Source: Candidatus Brocadia sapporoensis
Lineage (GTDB): Bacteria > Planctomycetota > Brocadiia > Brocadiales > Brocadiaceae
Assembly (NCBI RefSeq): GCF_001753675.2
Contig: NZ_MJUW02000114.1
Location: forward strand, 1-64,000
DNA: 64,000 bases
Direction: 5' to 3'
Both the position numbers and the translations under genes were made by a program. Under the pieces are notes generated by a model. That model was given only the letters and a program-made list of their open reading frames with translations, was not told the DNA's origin and made no database searches. Positions 27,451-40,109 of this stretch are shown here, piece after piece. The first letter of the stretch is position 1. Each line of letters begins with the position of its first letter.

Positions 27451-28186
27451 GATGCGTTTCTCCTTTCAAATTAAACTAAATATTAATCGTCTTTTGGCAG
27501 TGACATTCTGGTATGTAAAGGATTTTAATAAATTTGACCTGAAAATAATCGAATAGTATAGGCGTCTGTAAATTTTATGTCAAGATTTAAATAATAGATT
27601 TAAACAAAATCGGTACCAGCTTCGCTCTTCATCAAAAGAAAACGGAATGTGATGACGCATATTGGCCTATATTCGTATCACAGTAAAACACACTGGAGAT
27701 ATCAGAATAAGCCCAAGTGTATTAAGGAAAGGCCGTGTCTGAGATTTGCCAGGTTTAAGCAAGGACGGCTGTCCAAACAACCTGATTGTAAATGGAGACA
27801 TTGATTATCAAAGACACTTTAAACTGCCTTAGTCGTTTGTTATTGTTATAAGCTGTTAATTTATAATAGACTTAAGCATTGCCATTTCCATACCAAACGT
27901 AATTTCCATCATCTTGAAAAATATATTGACGGTAATTTCCTCTTTGGTTAATATAGCCGATATAATTTGAAACAATTACCCTTTCAGTGCTGTGCGTAAT
28001 CGACCATATGGCTCACTTTGAGGCATTTATCAGGCAAATCAGCGTGTGTTTCTATTTTGTTAATTTCTTTTTTCCCCGTTTTATCGGGAAAAAGTTTTTT
28101 GTTGTGATTATTAGCGGTGTTAGGATGTTGATATTTTTCCAAAAGGAGTGCTTTGAATATTATGGTAAAAAGGCAGGAGATTAAAA
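27451..28186. other. Intergenic, no gene seen
   Basis: The 736 bases between the divergent CBS and VWA genes must hold both promoters, but I see no consensus pair. A short plus-strand frame at 27987-28184 lacks a Shine-Dalgarno and reads like chance sequence. Confidence 0.5.
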
Positions 28187-30283
28187 ATGTCTTTTGAAAA
28201 CGAAAAAAAGATAGTGCCTGAAGATATAAGAAAAAGAAAGAGAAAGAAGGTAATGTTTGTAATACTTCCTCTTGTCTTGCTCTTGATAATAGTTCTCATT
28301 TTAATATTGCGTAGAAATGTCTCACCGACGCTTGACATGTCTCCGATTGGTTTGGATTTTGGAGAAAGAAAAAACGAAATGGTGTTTACTGTAAAAAACG
28401 CAGCAAAGGCTAAAGGTTTCTTTCAGCGTGGTGTCACTCCGTTAGAATTTACAATTGATACCAGACAGGCACCCAGATGGCTGGCTGTCTACCCAACGTC
28501 CGGTATTGTCGAAAAAGAACCGAAAACAATAACAGTAAAGATTGATAGACGTTTTCTACCTCCAGAAAGTGTAATAGAAGAATTACGTTTTTTTTCAAAT
28601 GGAGGAGACCGAGTTGTTCGGATATTAGCACAAAAAGAGAAGAATAAAATAATCGTTACATCTCCGACAGCAAATTCCACTTTTTCAATTGGTGACGAAG
28701 TATCGGCAGAATGGTCGGCAACCTCTGGTGTGAGTAATATCGTCAATATTTTGTTATGTTTAAGGGGCGAAAACATTGGAATATTAGCACACAATTATAA
28801 TTACAGAAAAGACAGTGAGGGTAAAGGCCTTTTTCTTTGGAAGGCCCGTGATTTAAGGGAAGATAGCGGTTATTCAATCAGGATAGAGGATGCCGAAGAC
28901 CCTAAAATCTTTGATGAAGTTGGGCCAATAAAGATTTTTCAGTCCCATACAGCAATTAAAGTACTCAACCAGACGAAAGATCATCAATTCCCAAGCACGG
29001 TTCAATTTATATTTTCTTTACGGAATCAAAACAATCATGCGGTTCTATTTCCTGCCGAAAAAGTCGACTGGAAAAATATAAAAATATGGGAAAACGACAA
29101 CGAAATTGACTATTTGGAAAGCCATGCGCTTCTTTATACACAAGACGATTTTCAATTACAAGTAATGCTTGTTTTAGATTTTTCAGCGTCAATGTATGAG
29201 ACAAATGAGGATATTAACAAGATGCTCGTAAGTGTGAAAGATTTAATTAATAGCCTGGAAGAAACACATCAAATAGGGGTAGTAGAGTTCCATCGGCCTG
29301 ATGTACCGCCAATGGTTCTTCAGACATTTACCTCTTATAAAAATGCAGCAAAAGATGCCCTTGACAATTTCAGTACGAGTAAAACCTATCGTGATTTTTC
29401 AAGTTGCTGGGATGCCGTTCTGAAAGGATTGCAACAATTTCCGGAAAAACCTGATCCGGACATCTTTAAAACAATGGTATTTTTATCGGATGGATTCGAT
29501 AACAGCAGTTTCCATACACCGAATGACATCATCACGATGGCAAAAGATAGGGATGTCCACATTTTTGTAGTTGGAATTGGTGATCTTCGCGAGGAAAATG
29601 TATTGAAAAATATTGCTTTTGAAACCGGTGGCACCTATGTACATTCCGAAAATTTAAATGTTCTACAGGAAAGATTTAAACAGACAATTACCGATGTAAA
29701 GGGTCAATATAAAATAAAGTATATCTCTCCAAAAAAGCCTGAAGATGGGCGTTTCAAGGTAAAGGGCGAAATTACCTATAATGACGTTACCGGCACTCCT
29801 TTGTTGGAAGACGAAATAGACCCTTCGTTGATTTACAGTAAGACAAATGTGGGGGTTATTCGTTTTACAGCCCCTTCTATCATTAAATACAACAGGGCAG
29901 AAATATTCATGTGGTGCGAACACATCCCCAGATACATCAACGATTTTCATTTCTGGGTCGGCATCAATAAGCCGTATCAGGTGACGCTCACTTCTTCTAA
30001 TGGCGGTGGGTTATGTCAGGGCTGGACATTAAGCAATCTCGGCAACGGCTGGTATCGGTTGACCTCTCCTGATCCCAAAGATCCTCGCAAGTACCTTGAA
30101 TTTGGCGCCTTTGGAACTCTTTGTAAAATTGTTGTTACCGATATTAATGAGGAGGAATTGGTAATCCCATTTAAACTGGATAACTCAATTTACGATCGAG
30201 GACAGGCATTTTATGGTGGGGGCGACACGTCTCAAACGGGGATGTGGTCAACAAACATTTATGTCGGAAATATTACCCGATAA
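28187..30283 (+). CDS. Membrane-anchored BACON/VWA domain protein
   Basis: A 698-residue surface protein. A short basic cytoplasmic tail is followed by one membrane helix (about 24-43). A BACON-like Ig domain (about 50-150, with APRWLAVYPTSGIVE) and a second Ig-like module (about 155-260, VTSPTANSTFSIGDEVSAEW) follow. The von Willebrand A domain begins near 322: MLVLDFSASMYE supplies the DxSxS metal-ion site and VFLSDGFDN its second part. A beta-rich C-terminal region completes the protein. AGGAG precedes the ATG. It probably binds ligands in the periplasm or on the surface. It is monocistronic. Confidence 0.85.
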   Translation: MSFENEKKIVPEDIRKRKRKKVMFVILPLVLLLIIVLILILRRNVSPTLDMSPIGLDFGERKNEMVFTVKNAAKAKGFFQRGVTPLEFTIDTRQAPRWLAVYPTSGIVEKEPKTITVKIDRRFLPPESVIEELRFFSNGGDRVVRILAQKEKNKIIVTSPTANSTFSIGDEVSAEWSATSGVSNIVNILLCLRGENIGILAHNYNYRKDSEGKGLFLWKARDLREDSGYSIRIEDAEDPKIFDEVGPIKIFQSHTAIKVLNQTKDHQFPSTVQFIFSLRNQNNHAVLFPAEKVDWKNIKIWENDNEIDYLESHALLYTQDDFQLQVMLVLDFSASMYETNEDINKMLVSVKDLINSLEETHQIGVVEFHRPDVPPMVLQTFTSYKNAAKDALDNFSTSKTYRDFSSCWDAVLKGLQQFPEKPDPDIFKTMVFLSDGFDNSSFHTPNDIITMAKDRDVHIFVVGIGDLREENVLKNIAFETGGTYVHSENLNVLQERFKQTITDVKGQYKIKYISPKKPEDGRFKVKGEITYNDVTGTPLLEDEIDPSLIYSKTNVGVIRFTAPSIIKYNRAEIFMWCEHIPRYINDFHFWVGINKPYQVTLTSSNGGGLCQGWTLSNLGNGWYRLTSPDPKDPRKYLEFGAFGTLCKIVVTDINEEELVIPFKLDNSIYDRGQAFYGGGDTSQTGMWSTNIYVGNITR

Positions 30284-30515
30284 TACCCTTTTTTGAAAAG
30301 CATCCGGGCCGGTTTTACGCTCATTTAGAGATTTCCTGCCAGATTGCACCAGATCTTTGACTGAGACGATTTTCTTTTGCTCAATTTTTTTTTGTGCCCT
30401 CCCCTGAAGCGTGGGAAACAATGAAAGGCACCTTAAAAACCACAAGAAACAGCATATCAAGAGAGGTACTATCTCCCGAAAAGTTCGAAAAAAGGGAGTC
30501 TTCGTTAGTCGTTAT

Positions 30516-31169
30516 TTATGAATTAATAAACTGCTTAAAGGGTACAATTTTTTCATATAAACATCTGGTTGCTTCTTCGGGATTGTCATCATGCATAATG
30601 CTCGAAATGACAGCGATACCGTCTGCTCCATCACACAAAACACTTTCTATGTTGTTTTTATGAATACCGCCCAGCGCAATAATCGGTATCTTAACCTCAT
30701 TTTTTAGCTTTCGAATCGTTTCAGTACCTAAGGGTAAAAGAAGCCCTTTTTTTGAGGGTGTATTAAATATTGGACCGAAGGTAATATAATCTGCTCCATA
30801 ATCCCGGGCTTGTAGTGCCTCCTGACGGCTATGGGTAGATATACCAATCAGTTTTTCAGAACCAATCAATCTCTTCACTACGGTAAAAGGAAGTGATTGC
30901 CAGCCCAAATGCACACCATCTGCCTCTACCGCGAGAGCAATGTCGATGCGGTCGTTAATAATGAAATTTGCATGAAATTCCAAAGTTACCTTTCTTAGTT
31001 CACGTGCCAAGCAATACAACTCATGGGTAGGAATCCCCTTTTCCCTTAATTGTATTGTTTTAGCGCCGCCCTTCAGCGCAAGTTTTATGGTATGAAGAAA
31101 TGATTGTTTACAGAGGTTCCTATCCGTAATCAGCATGAGGGAAAGATTATTGATTTGTTGTCCGTTCAT
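30516..31169 (-). CDS. thiE: Thiamine phosphate synthase
   Basis: A 217-residue TIM-barrel enzyme that joins HMP-pyrophosphate and thiazole phosphate. Motifs are KLALKGGAKTIQLREK, FIINDRIDIALAVEADGVHLGW, and DYITFGPIFNTPSK with the phosphate-binding loop PIIALGGIHKNNIESVL. It follows purB by 33 bases in the same direction, so probable co-transcription. No TPP riboswitch is visible upstream. Confidence 0.95.
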   Translation of the reverse strand: MNGQQINNLSLMLITDRNLCKQSFLHTIKLALKGGAKTIQLREKGIPTHELYCLARELRKVTLEFHANFIINDRIDIALAVEADGVHLGWQSLPFTVVKRLIGSEKLIGISTHSRQEALQARDYGADYITFGPIFNTPSKKGLLLPLGTETIRKLKNEVKIPIIALGGIHKNNIESVLCDGADGIAVISSIMHDDNPEEATRCLYEKIVPFKQFINS

Positions 31170-31202
31170 CGTACACGCGGAGGTCGGTCTCCCAACAGTT
31201 CA

Positions 31203-32657
31203 TTATACGTGCAGGGCGGGGATTAATTTTTTATCAAGGAGATGACTATATCTTTTCAAAAGTGGGTTTATTGACTGTTTCATAAAATCATCTACCTGTT
31301 GTGGTGCTCTGCCAACTAAGTTCTTTGGTTCGGTAATTTCTTTCAATTTTTGTTTTATCTGAGAAAAAAAAGGGTCATGTTCAATTCGCGTTAAAAGATC
31401 GTTTTTATTTCCTTCTTCCTTCATCGAGCGAACGGATTCCATGGCATGGAGACGAATTCTTTCGTGTAGTTCTTGTCGGTCCCCTCCTGCATTCACGGCT
31501 TCCATGAGGATATTTTCCGTTATCATGAAGGGCAACTCATCGGTAAGATGGCGATTGATAACTGAAGGATAAACGCTTAATCCCGCAGCGACGTTGAGGA
31601 CAATATTTAATATACCATCGACGGCGAGAAAGGCTTCAGGGACAGCAATTCTTTTGTTGGCAGAATCATCAAGCGTGCGTTCAAACCATTGTGAGGCAGC
31701 AGTAAATGCGGGATTCAAACAATTACAAAGCACATACCGTGCAAGAGCTGCTATACGTTCACAACGCATGGGATTTCTTTTATAAGCCATGGCCGAAGAA
31801 CCGATCTGTTCTTCCTCAAATGGCTCTTCAACCTCTTTCATATGTTGAAGCAGCCGCATATCATTGGAAAACTTTTGGGAAGATTGTGCAATTCCTGCAA
31901 GACTAAACGCTATCTGACTGTCGATTTTCCGACTGTAGGTTTGTCCTGTTACAGGGTAATGATTCTCAAATCCCATTTTTCGGGTGACCAGTTCCTCCAG
32001 CTTTTTCACCTTTTCGGCGTCATTCTGAAAAAGAGATAGAAAGCTTGCCTGTGTACCGGTTGTCCCCTTTACACCATGGAACCACAGCCCCTTGATTCGC
32101 ATGTCCACTTCTTCTATATCCAGAAGATAATCCTGTATCCATAGACACATCCGTTTTCCTAATGTCGTTGGCTGAGCCGGCTGAAAATGAGTAAAACTCA
32201 AGGTTGCAAGGTCTTTATATCTGACTGCCTGAGTTGAAAGTATGTTTATGATATTAATGAGTTTTGTAAAAATAATGCGCAGTCCCTCTTTCATCTGAAT
32301 GAGATCTGTATTGTCCTGCACATAAGCACTGGTAGCGCCGAGGTGGATAATTGGCCGAGCCTTTGGGCACTGCTCACCATAGGCATGAATATGAGACATA
32401 ACGTCATGTCTGAGTTTTTTCTCATATGCCCTGGCAACATCAAAGTTGATCGTATCCTGAAATTGGCGCATCTCTTCAATTTGATCATGGGTAATCGTTC
32501 GCAAACCCAGTTCCCGCTGTGCCTCTGCAAGTGCAATCCAAAGTCGTCTCCAGGTGCTGAATTTATATTGATCCGAAAAGACAGAGCACATTTCTTTGCT
32601 AGCGTACCGCTCGGAAAGGGGAGATTGATAGGTGTTATATCGATTGTTCGACAACAT
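31203..32657 (-). CDS. purB: Adenylosuccinate lyase
   Basis: A 484-residue fumarase/aspartase-superfamily enzyme acting twice in purine synthesis (SAICAR to AICAR, adenylosuccinate to AMP). The superfamily signature with the catalytic Ser loop reads GSSAMAYKRNPMRCE. HLGATSAYVQDNTD and LSFTHFQPAQPTTLGKRM carry the catalytic histidines. Length is typical of the longer, eukaryote-like PurB type. It heads the purB-thiE pair. Confidence 0.96.
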   Translation of the reverse strand: MLSNNRYNTYQSPLSERYASKEMCSVFSDQYKFSTWRRLWIALAEAQRELGLRTITHDQIEEMRQFQDTINFDVARAYEKKLRHDVMSHIHAYGEQCPKARPIIHLGATSAYVQDNTDLIQMKEGLRIIFTKLINIINILSTQAVRYKDLATLSFTHFQPAQPTTLGKRMCLWIQDYLLDIEEVDMRIKGLWFHGVKGTTGTQASFLSLFQNDAEKVKKLEELVTRKMGFENHYPVTGQTYSRKIDSQIAFSLAGIAQSSQKFSNDMRLLQHMKEVEEPFEEEQIGSSAMAYKRNPMRCERIAALARYVLCNCLNPAFTAASQWFERTLDDSANKRIAVPEAFLAVDGILNIVLNVAAGLSVYPSVINRHLTDELPFMITENILMEAVNAGGDRQELHERIRLHAMESVRSMKEEGNKNDLLTRIEHDPFFSQIKQKLKEITEPKNLVGRAPQQVDDFMKQSINPLLKRYSHLLDKKLIPALHV

Positions 32658-32830
32658 AAAGATTTTTCAACAAAAAACGTAACATATATTTGAGGTTTTT
32701 AACAAAAATTGTAGCGCCGGCCCCATGTGGTCAGTAATTGAGCGGAGGATAATCCTCCTGTGCTACGCGTTCAGTAACGCTCGTGTTAGGGTATTTTAAT
32801 CGTAAAAGGATAAAAATCAATCTTAAATAA

Positions 32831-32864
32831 AAAAGGCGGTGCCTGTTCATAGGCACCGCCTTTT
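32831..32864 (-). terminator. Intrinsic terminator of groES-groEL (bidirectional form)
   Basis: A perfect 10-bp GC-rich stem, GGCGGTGCCT / AGGCACCGCC, with loop gttcat. It is flanked by A-run and T-run so that either strand ends in Ts. It lies 102 bases past the groEL stop and fits termination of that operon. The rest of 32658-32965 shows no gene. Confidence 0.85.
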
Positions 32865-32965
32865 ACGAAAATTCCAAGTTTGTAACGCACAGCACCGCAG
32901 ATTACCAGGAATTTGTGACATGTCATGTTGTCCCGCTCGTCTGCAGAAATCCGTGTCCGTAAGAA

Positions 32966-34890
<1,925 letters not shown>

Positions 34891-34989
34891 ACCTCACGTC
34901 GCTCCTTTCTTTAGAATATTATCCACAAAATCTTTTTAACACCGCATACACGTATTCATAATTCTGGTGAACAGCATAAGCCTTATATA

Positions 34990-35385
34990 CTATTTCCAGT
35001 AATACTTTGCGATAACCTGCTCGACAGATTCCCGTAATATATTAATGTTTATTGGCTTCGGTATCAGGGTATAGGCATTTGCACTAATAAGGTCAATTTG
35101 CAGTTCTTTTGTTATTTCGCCAGACATAAAGATACAGGGAATAGTGAGCCTGATCTCCTTTTTAATAATCTTGAATGTTTCTAAACCACTATAATCAGGA
35201 AGGTGCACATCGAAAATCATGAGATGTACCTCTTCGTTTCTAGCTATCTTTATAGCTTCCCGCCCGCAACTGGCAAGATGCGTAGTGTAACCCTTCGGCT
35301 CAAAAACGTCTTTTATGCTGTCGCGGCAAGATTCATCGTCATCTGTTATCAGAAGCGAATAGTGCCCATTTAGCAAAGCCATCAT
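34990..35385 (-). CDS. Single-domain response regulator
   Basis: A 131-residue CheY-like receiver without an output domain. The acidic pair is in LLITDDDESC, the phospho-acceptor Asp in LMIFDVHLPDYSG, the switch Ser in IFMSGE, and the conserved Lys in IPKPINI. All active residues are kept, so it should be phosphorylated. No histidine kinase is nearby. Either of two adjacent ATG codons may be the start (GAGG upstream). The following 395 bases to ubiA hold no visible gene. Confidence 0.93.
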   Translation of the reverse strand: MMALLNGHYSLLITDDDESCRDSIKDVFEPKGYTTHLASCGREAIKIARNEEVHLMIFDVHLPDYSGLETFKIIKKEIRLTIPCIFMSGEITKELQIDLISANAYTLIPKPININILRESVEQVIAKYYWK

Positions 35386-35781
35386 AATAAATCCTCATCA
35401 ATAAAAAATATTATTTTTTCAGAAATTTAGCAAATGATATACCAACTAAATCTTCACGGCAACTTCAAAGGAATATAATGATTGTCAATCAGACAATGAG
35501 ATAATTTATTATAGTAAAAAAAAGACATAACATTTTGTAACACAATCATTTAATAAATCGTAAAGATCCTCAGATAAATTATTCTACAAATTTTTCTTTT
35601 GTTTATCAACACGATTTTGACGTTGTCATTTTGACATTTTTTTGGAGTGTAAGTTTTTGTCGCTGTCACTCTGGCAGGCATCTTTGCAGTGCGCGTTTCC
35701 GACTGCATCCTTGATTAATAAACGGCCAGCTACTATAATCTTTCCATTTAATGACGAACAGAATGAAACACAAAAATTGAT

Positions 35782-36651
35782 ATGAATTTTTCAAACCCGT
35801 GGAAAAAGATTGTCTCAATACTCGATTTAATTAAATTCAGCCATACCCTGTTTTCATTTCCTTTTGCTGTGATGAGCGCATTTCTCGCCGCAGGCGGATT
35901 CCCCGGCCTGAAACAATTGTTGTTAATCCTGGCGGCGTTGATAACCGCACGCAGTGCGGCGATGTCTTTTAACCGGTTGGTTGATACCGCCTATGACATG
36001 CACAACCCGCGAACAGCATATCGTGTGGAGCTGCAAAAGAAAATCGGCAGGAGGTATCTGTGGGTATTTACCATCCTATGTATCGTTCTCTTTGTTTTTT
36101 GTGCATGGATGCTCAATCAATTGGCTTTTTTTATGTCCCCACTGGCCGCCCTTATCATCTTTGGATATTCATACACAAAACGCTTTACCCATTTCTCTCA
36201 TTTTATCCTTGGTCTTGCATTAGGGCTGTCACCCATCGGTGCATGGGTAGGAATTCAGGGGACGCTGACCGCTACGCCTTTCTTGCTGGCCTTTGCCGTA
36301 GTCTTGTGGACAGCAGGGTTCGATATTATCTATGCTTGCCAGGACCTAGAGCATGATGTGAAATCGGGATTATATTCCATCCCCAAAAAGCTAGGCATCA
36401 GGGGAGCACTAATACTCTCTGCCGTATTGCATCTTTTCATGGTAGGGGTGCTGCTGGCAGTATCTCATTATACCGGTTTGGGTATTGTTTATACGATTGG
36501 GGTAAGTATTGTTGCCGCTTTGCTCTTGTATGAACATTCCCTCGTAAAGCCTAAAGACTTATCAAGAATCAACACGGCTTTTTTTACTGTGAATGGAATT
36601 ATCAGCGTTGGCCTGATGGGAATAACCTTAATAGATATCTTTGTGAGGTGA
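35782..36651 (+). CDS. UbiA-family prenyltransferase (MqnP/UbiA-like)
   Basis: A 289-residue membrane protein with eight or nine hydrophobic spans. The first Asp-rich motif is FNRLVDTAYDMHNPRT and the second is DIIYACQDLEHDVKSGLYSIP; both coordinate the magnesium-diphosphate of the prenyl donor. The close match of these to 4-hydroxybenzoate-type enzymes of the futalosine menaquinone pathway suggests a role in quinone synthesis. No other mqn or ubi gene is in the window to confirm it. The Shine-Dalgarno is weak. Confidence 0.9.
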   Translation: MNFSNPWKKIVSILDLIKFSHTLFSFPFAVMSAFLAAGGFPGLKQLLLILAALITARSAAMSFNRLVDTAYDMHNPRTAYRVELQKKIGRRYLWVFTILCIVLFVFCAWMLNQLAFFMSPLAALIIFGYSYTKRFTHFSHFILGLALGLSPIGAWVGIQGTLTATPFLLAFAVVLWTAGFDIIYACQDLEHDVKSGLYSIPKKLGIRGALILSAVLHLFMVGVLLAVSHYTGLGIVYTIGVSIVAALLLYEHSLVKPKDLSRINTAFFTVNGIISVGLMGITLIDIFVR

Positions 36652-36819
36652 GTTTGAATATGGAATCTCAAATCTCCGAAGAGCAGTTGAAGCCAGAACG
36701 GCATCTTGCTAAAGTATGCGGCGAACGTGGCTCACACGAATAAGCGTGTAAATGCGTTATAAGCCGGCTCGATCATACTGCCCTCATTTCCCGCCTCAAT
36801 TTGTACATGCCAACACCCT

Positions 36820-37360
36820 TGCCCAAAAATATCGGTGCACCAATACCCTGAGCCAGAAACCGATCTATCTGCTTACTGCCGTTATCGTAATGACCATGTA
36901 GGAGGCCGCTATTTTAAGGGTGTAGAAAACAGCTACATTGGTACAAAAGATGGAGATGGAGAGCTGGGCGATGCCTGGGTAAACATCTCACGGTTCTGGA
37001 ATCTGGCACCCAGCGACAGGACAGGCGCTCACCTTTGTACCTGAAAGCGACGGGCAAGGATGCCATTGATCCATACGAACAAACTGATAAGGAGTCCCTC
37101 GATCCATCCAAACAAAATACTCAGACAGAACCCATCTATCTCTTGGTCAAAAAGCCGAAAAAACTGTTTTCGGATACCCCGGGTCAGGTAAGTCCTTCCT
37201 CGCGGAGGAGATTGCAGACTCATTGAGCTTTGATGCGAGCAAATTTCACAACGAAACGTTCAATATTTCACAGGTTGACAAACCGTCAAGGATTGTCGAG
37301 CCTTCAAGCAGATCCAGCCATAAATCTCCAGGACAAAATTCCCTTTATCCGCTGGGATGG
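36820..37360 (+). pseudogene. Decayed P-loop NTPase gene
   Basis: Pieces of a protein appear in alternating frames. DPSKQNTQTEPIYLLVKKPKKL ends one frame, and the next frame continues VFGYPGSGKSFLAEEIADSL, a clear Walker A motif (GYPGSGKS), then FHNETFNISQVDKPSRIVE until a stop. Upstream pieces (QKPIYLLTAV) lie in a third frame. No intact start-to-stop reading exists. The family (possibly a conjugation or AAA ATPase) cannot be fixed. Confidence 0.45.
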
Positions 37361-38844
37361 GTTTGACACCGTTTTTCAGGGCGTTCCAGCCGGATAGCCG
37401 ATCCATTTCCTTATGCCAATGCAGGGCGCTGTGTTTTTTGATGGTACAATCAAACGCACTTTAACCTGCATCCCTCAGAGAATGTAGTTTTTGACACCAA
37501 TAGGTCTCAAAATACATAGTGCAGCAAAGCCGCAATAAAATCCCCTCTATCAAGAGGAATGAGGGGATAAAAACTTACGGAAAAAGAAAGATTTTACGCT
37601 GTGATACTATAATGCGGTTGTTTCATAAAACTGTTTTTTGCTTTTCAGCATCAAAATCGAATAGATTAAAGATTTCCTTGAATAACACTGGAACATGTTA
37701 TCAAAAGGCATATTTTGGGCGTAGCACTTCCCTGTTGGTTAGCAATCACAACCGAAGGGAACCCCTTTCTAAAACCCAACAGAGCAAAGGAAGGGACTTT
37801 TACAACCGTCTAAACGCAGCATCACCACCCCATGTCGGGACATCAGTGAAAGTTCTTTTACGTCAACTGATCTTGCAAAGCTTGTAAGGGTAGTGATGAT
37901 CCGTACGCTTCTGACTAAACAGCCAAAGATAGGGTTTATTGCTCTGGATCTGCTTGCATATCTGCTCCATCTCCCCCTTCAATATGGTATACGCAGCCTT
38001 GAGTGGATTATCACGGCCAGCGAATGGATGTGGGCCGAAGTGTATAAGACAATCCACCTGCCTTCTTACGAAGTCATACGGCTTCATGTCAAACCATCCG
38101 GAGCGAATAATAATGAGTTTTATCAACCTTCCTGCAAACAGATCAATTGCGGTAAACTGTCAACCGAACCGCCCATCGAGCTTACATGGAAGAGAGAAAA
38201 AAATGAATGAATGTTTACGACACATGGGGTTGTATATGAATAAAGAACCATCCGCCATGGCAAACAGAAACGGTTGTTTCATAGGAATGTGTCATAATGA
38301 CAAGCAAGGAGATTGTCTTACCGTATGTAAAGTTTAGATTTCAGATTTTGGATTTCTGTAGTGTATGCGTCCCGCTTTCATATCCGTGGTACGTCAATCG
38401 TCCCAGGTTAACAGGATGATCGCACTTTTTCGTTCTCGATATTTATGACGTTCACAAGATTATGTTGCTTAATCGCACTCTGAAATCCCGACTTGCACAA
38501 CAAAGACATTCCTTACTATTACCCTTGGTTTTTTTGTATCGTTCGGTAAAGATAAACAAGGCATAACTACGAAAGCCAATAAATAAGTTGTAAAGTCCGA
38601 TAGGTGTGGTTGAGATACAAAATCCAGTCACTAATGAAAATATTGGGTGGATTGGGCTTGCTCTGATTAATCCAACCATGTCTGTTATTCCTTTACATCT
38701 GTCTGGTTTTAAGGAATAGACAAGTAACAAGGAAGATAACATCGCCTCCATCAGCAAGTGGTGGGGAAGGCGCTTCATGGCTTTTGGGAAAAATCCCGGA
38801 CACCTTAATGGCCATTAACCGTAATGTTCGGCTCTTTCTTGTTT
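37361..38844. other. Long stretch without an intact gene
   Basis: About 1.5 kb of apparently decayed DNA. Several open frames exist on both strands (for example 37893-38210 plus, 37863-38126 minus, 38452-38778 minus), but none has a Shine-Dalgarno, domain motif or consistent codon use. It may be the remains of a mobile or conjugative segment given the P-loop relic before it. Confidence 0.45.
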
Positions 38845-39069
38845 TTATCTTCTGCGCAATAGCCACATAACCAATGAGAAGATGATACTGATGATAATAC
38901 ATGTTGTGATGGGAAAGTAAAAGCTAAAGTTTTTCCTTTGAATGGCAATGTCACCGGGCAGCCTTCCCAGAAAGGGGATCTTCCCTCCCAGCACAAACAG
39001 CCCTCCTACAATAATCATAAGAATGCCCAGACCTATAAAAATCTTGCCGAATGCGCTCAATTCACCCAT
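38845..39069 (-). CDS. DUF2905 family small membrane protein
   Basis: A 74-residue protein with two membrane spans: an N-terminal span (FIGLGILMIIVGGLFVLG) and a C-terminal span (TTCIIISIIFSLVMWLL). The linker contains GKIPFLGRLPGDIAIQRKN, the hallmark of DUF2905. Function unknown. The start at 39069 has GGAAGG eight bases upstream. Confidence 0.88.
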   Translation of the reverse strand: MGELSAFGKIFIGLGILMIIVGGLFVLGGKIPFLGRLPGDIAIQRKNFSFYFPITTCIIISIIFSLVMWLLRRR

Positions 39070-39152
39070 AACATGTACCTTCCGTTTCTCAATCCGCCCA
39101 AATAGGATATTGGATCCATAGTATAGTACTTTATCAAAATCTAACACAAACA

Positions 39153-39238
39153 AATGTCATTGCTAGGAGTGGTGAAACAAAACAATCCGTTGTTATAAAA
39201 GACTTAAGATTGCTTCGCTTTCGCTCGCAATGACGATA
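39153..39238. repeat. Dispersed palindromic repeat (GTCATTGC type)
   Basis: The segment begins GTCATTGCTAGGAG and ends TTCGCTTTCGCTCGCAATGAC, a degenerate long inverted repeat of the form found dispersed in many bacterial genomes. A related fragment pair (CCAGGAAGTTC / GGATACCCGATAAAAGCGTTCGG) lies at about 39508-39555. Neither overlaps a gene. The rest of 39239-40109 shows no gene. Confidence 0.55.
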
Positions 39239-40109
39239 ACATATGCTGACATCTTTAACATAAATATGAACAAAATTAACCTGTCAGGATTTAAAACTCT
39301 GATAGGGTTGCCTCCAGCAAGGCAAAGGCATTGCTCTGCGTCAATTTGTTTTTGCATTTCCTAAAAAGTCGGATTTTATAACACAAAACCCAACTATTTT
39401 TTTATATAAACAAACGTAATAGCAATTTCAGCGTTATCCAGTCAGAAATTTGCATGTCTTGTTTTATTGCTTTCGAGATATCATTTCCGCATGTTATCAT
39501 GGGGAATCCAGGAAGTTCAGGATTCACTGGATACCCGATAAAAGCGTTCGGATAGGACAAAAACCGTATTGCAATCTGCACAAAACAAATTGCGTGGCAC
39601 TGGTGGTTTATCCCCAGCACAGGCCAACCACAAGGGACTTCATTGTGAGCTCAGCCGAATGATCGGCACTGCCTTTTTCAAAAATCTACTCATGATTTAA
39701 CCAAACGTATTCCTTGTATGCAAATTTAATCTGCAGGAGAACACGGATCTGTGCCTCAATGACCATGGGTAGTTATTGTAAACATTGACGTCTGGCAAGG
39801 TTTTAGCCGTTTGGCTGAAATAACAAAAAAGACTTGCTAAACGCACACAGAATTCAATTGAAGTGAAGAAACCTTCATATTACAATGCACCAGCATTCAA
39901 TTCTGCATAACTTTAATATGAAGGAATTTCAATCCTTTGAGCCTTCTCTGGAAAGAGGGAATATAGGGATGGGTAAAATGCTGAAACATACTCCCGGCCC
40001 ATAGGTAGCCTGATTAATTTTCTTATAGCCAACGACAATAGAAAGTTATCATTCCTGCGAAGAAAGTGATACGGAAGCTAAATATAAAGATCACCGAGGA
40101 CCAAATTTC

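Noticed and set aside
30284-30515. Terminator after the VWA gene
   Set aside because: There are T-runs but no stable hairpin directly before them, so I do not call one.
37519-38337. Several 60-130 codon frames in the decayed region as real genes
   Set aside because: They overlap on both strands, lack Shine-Dalgarno sequences and contain no motif, as expected for chance frames in damaged DNA.
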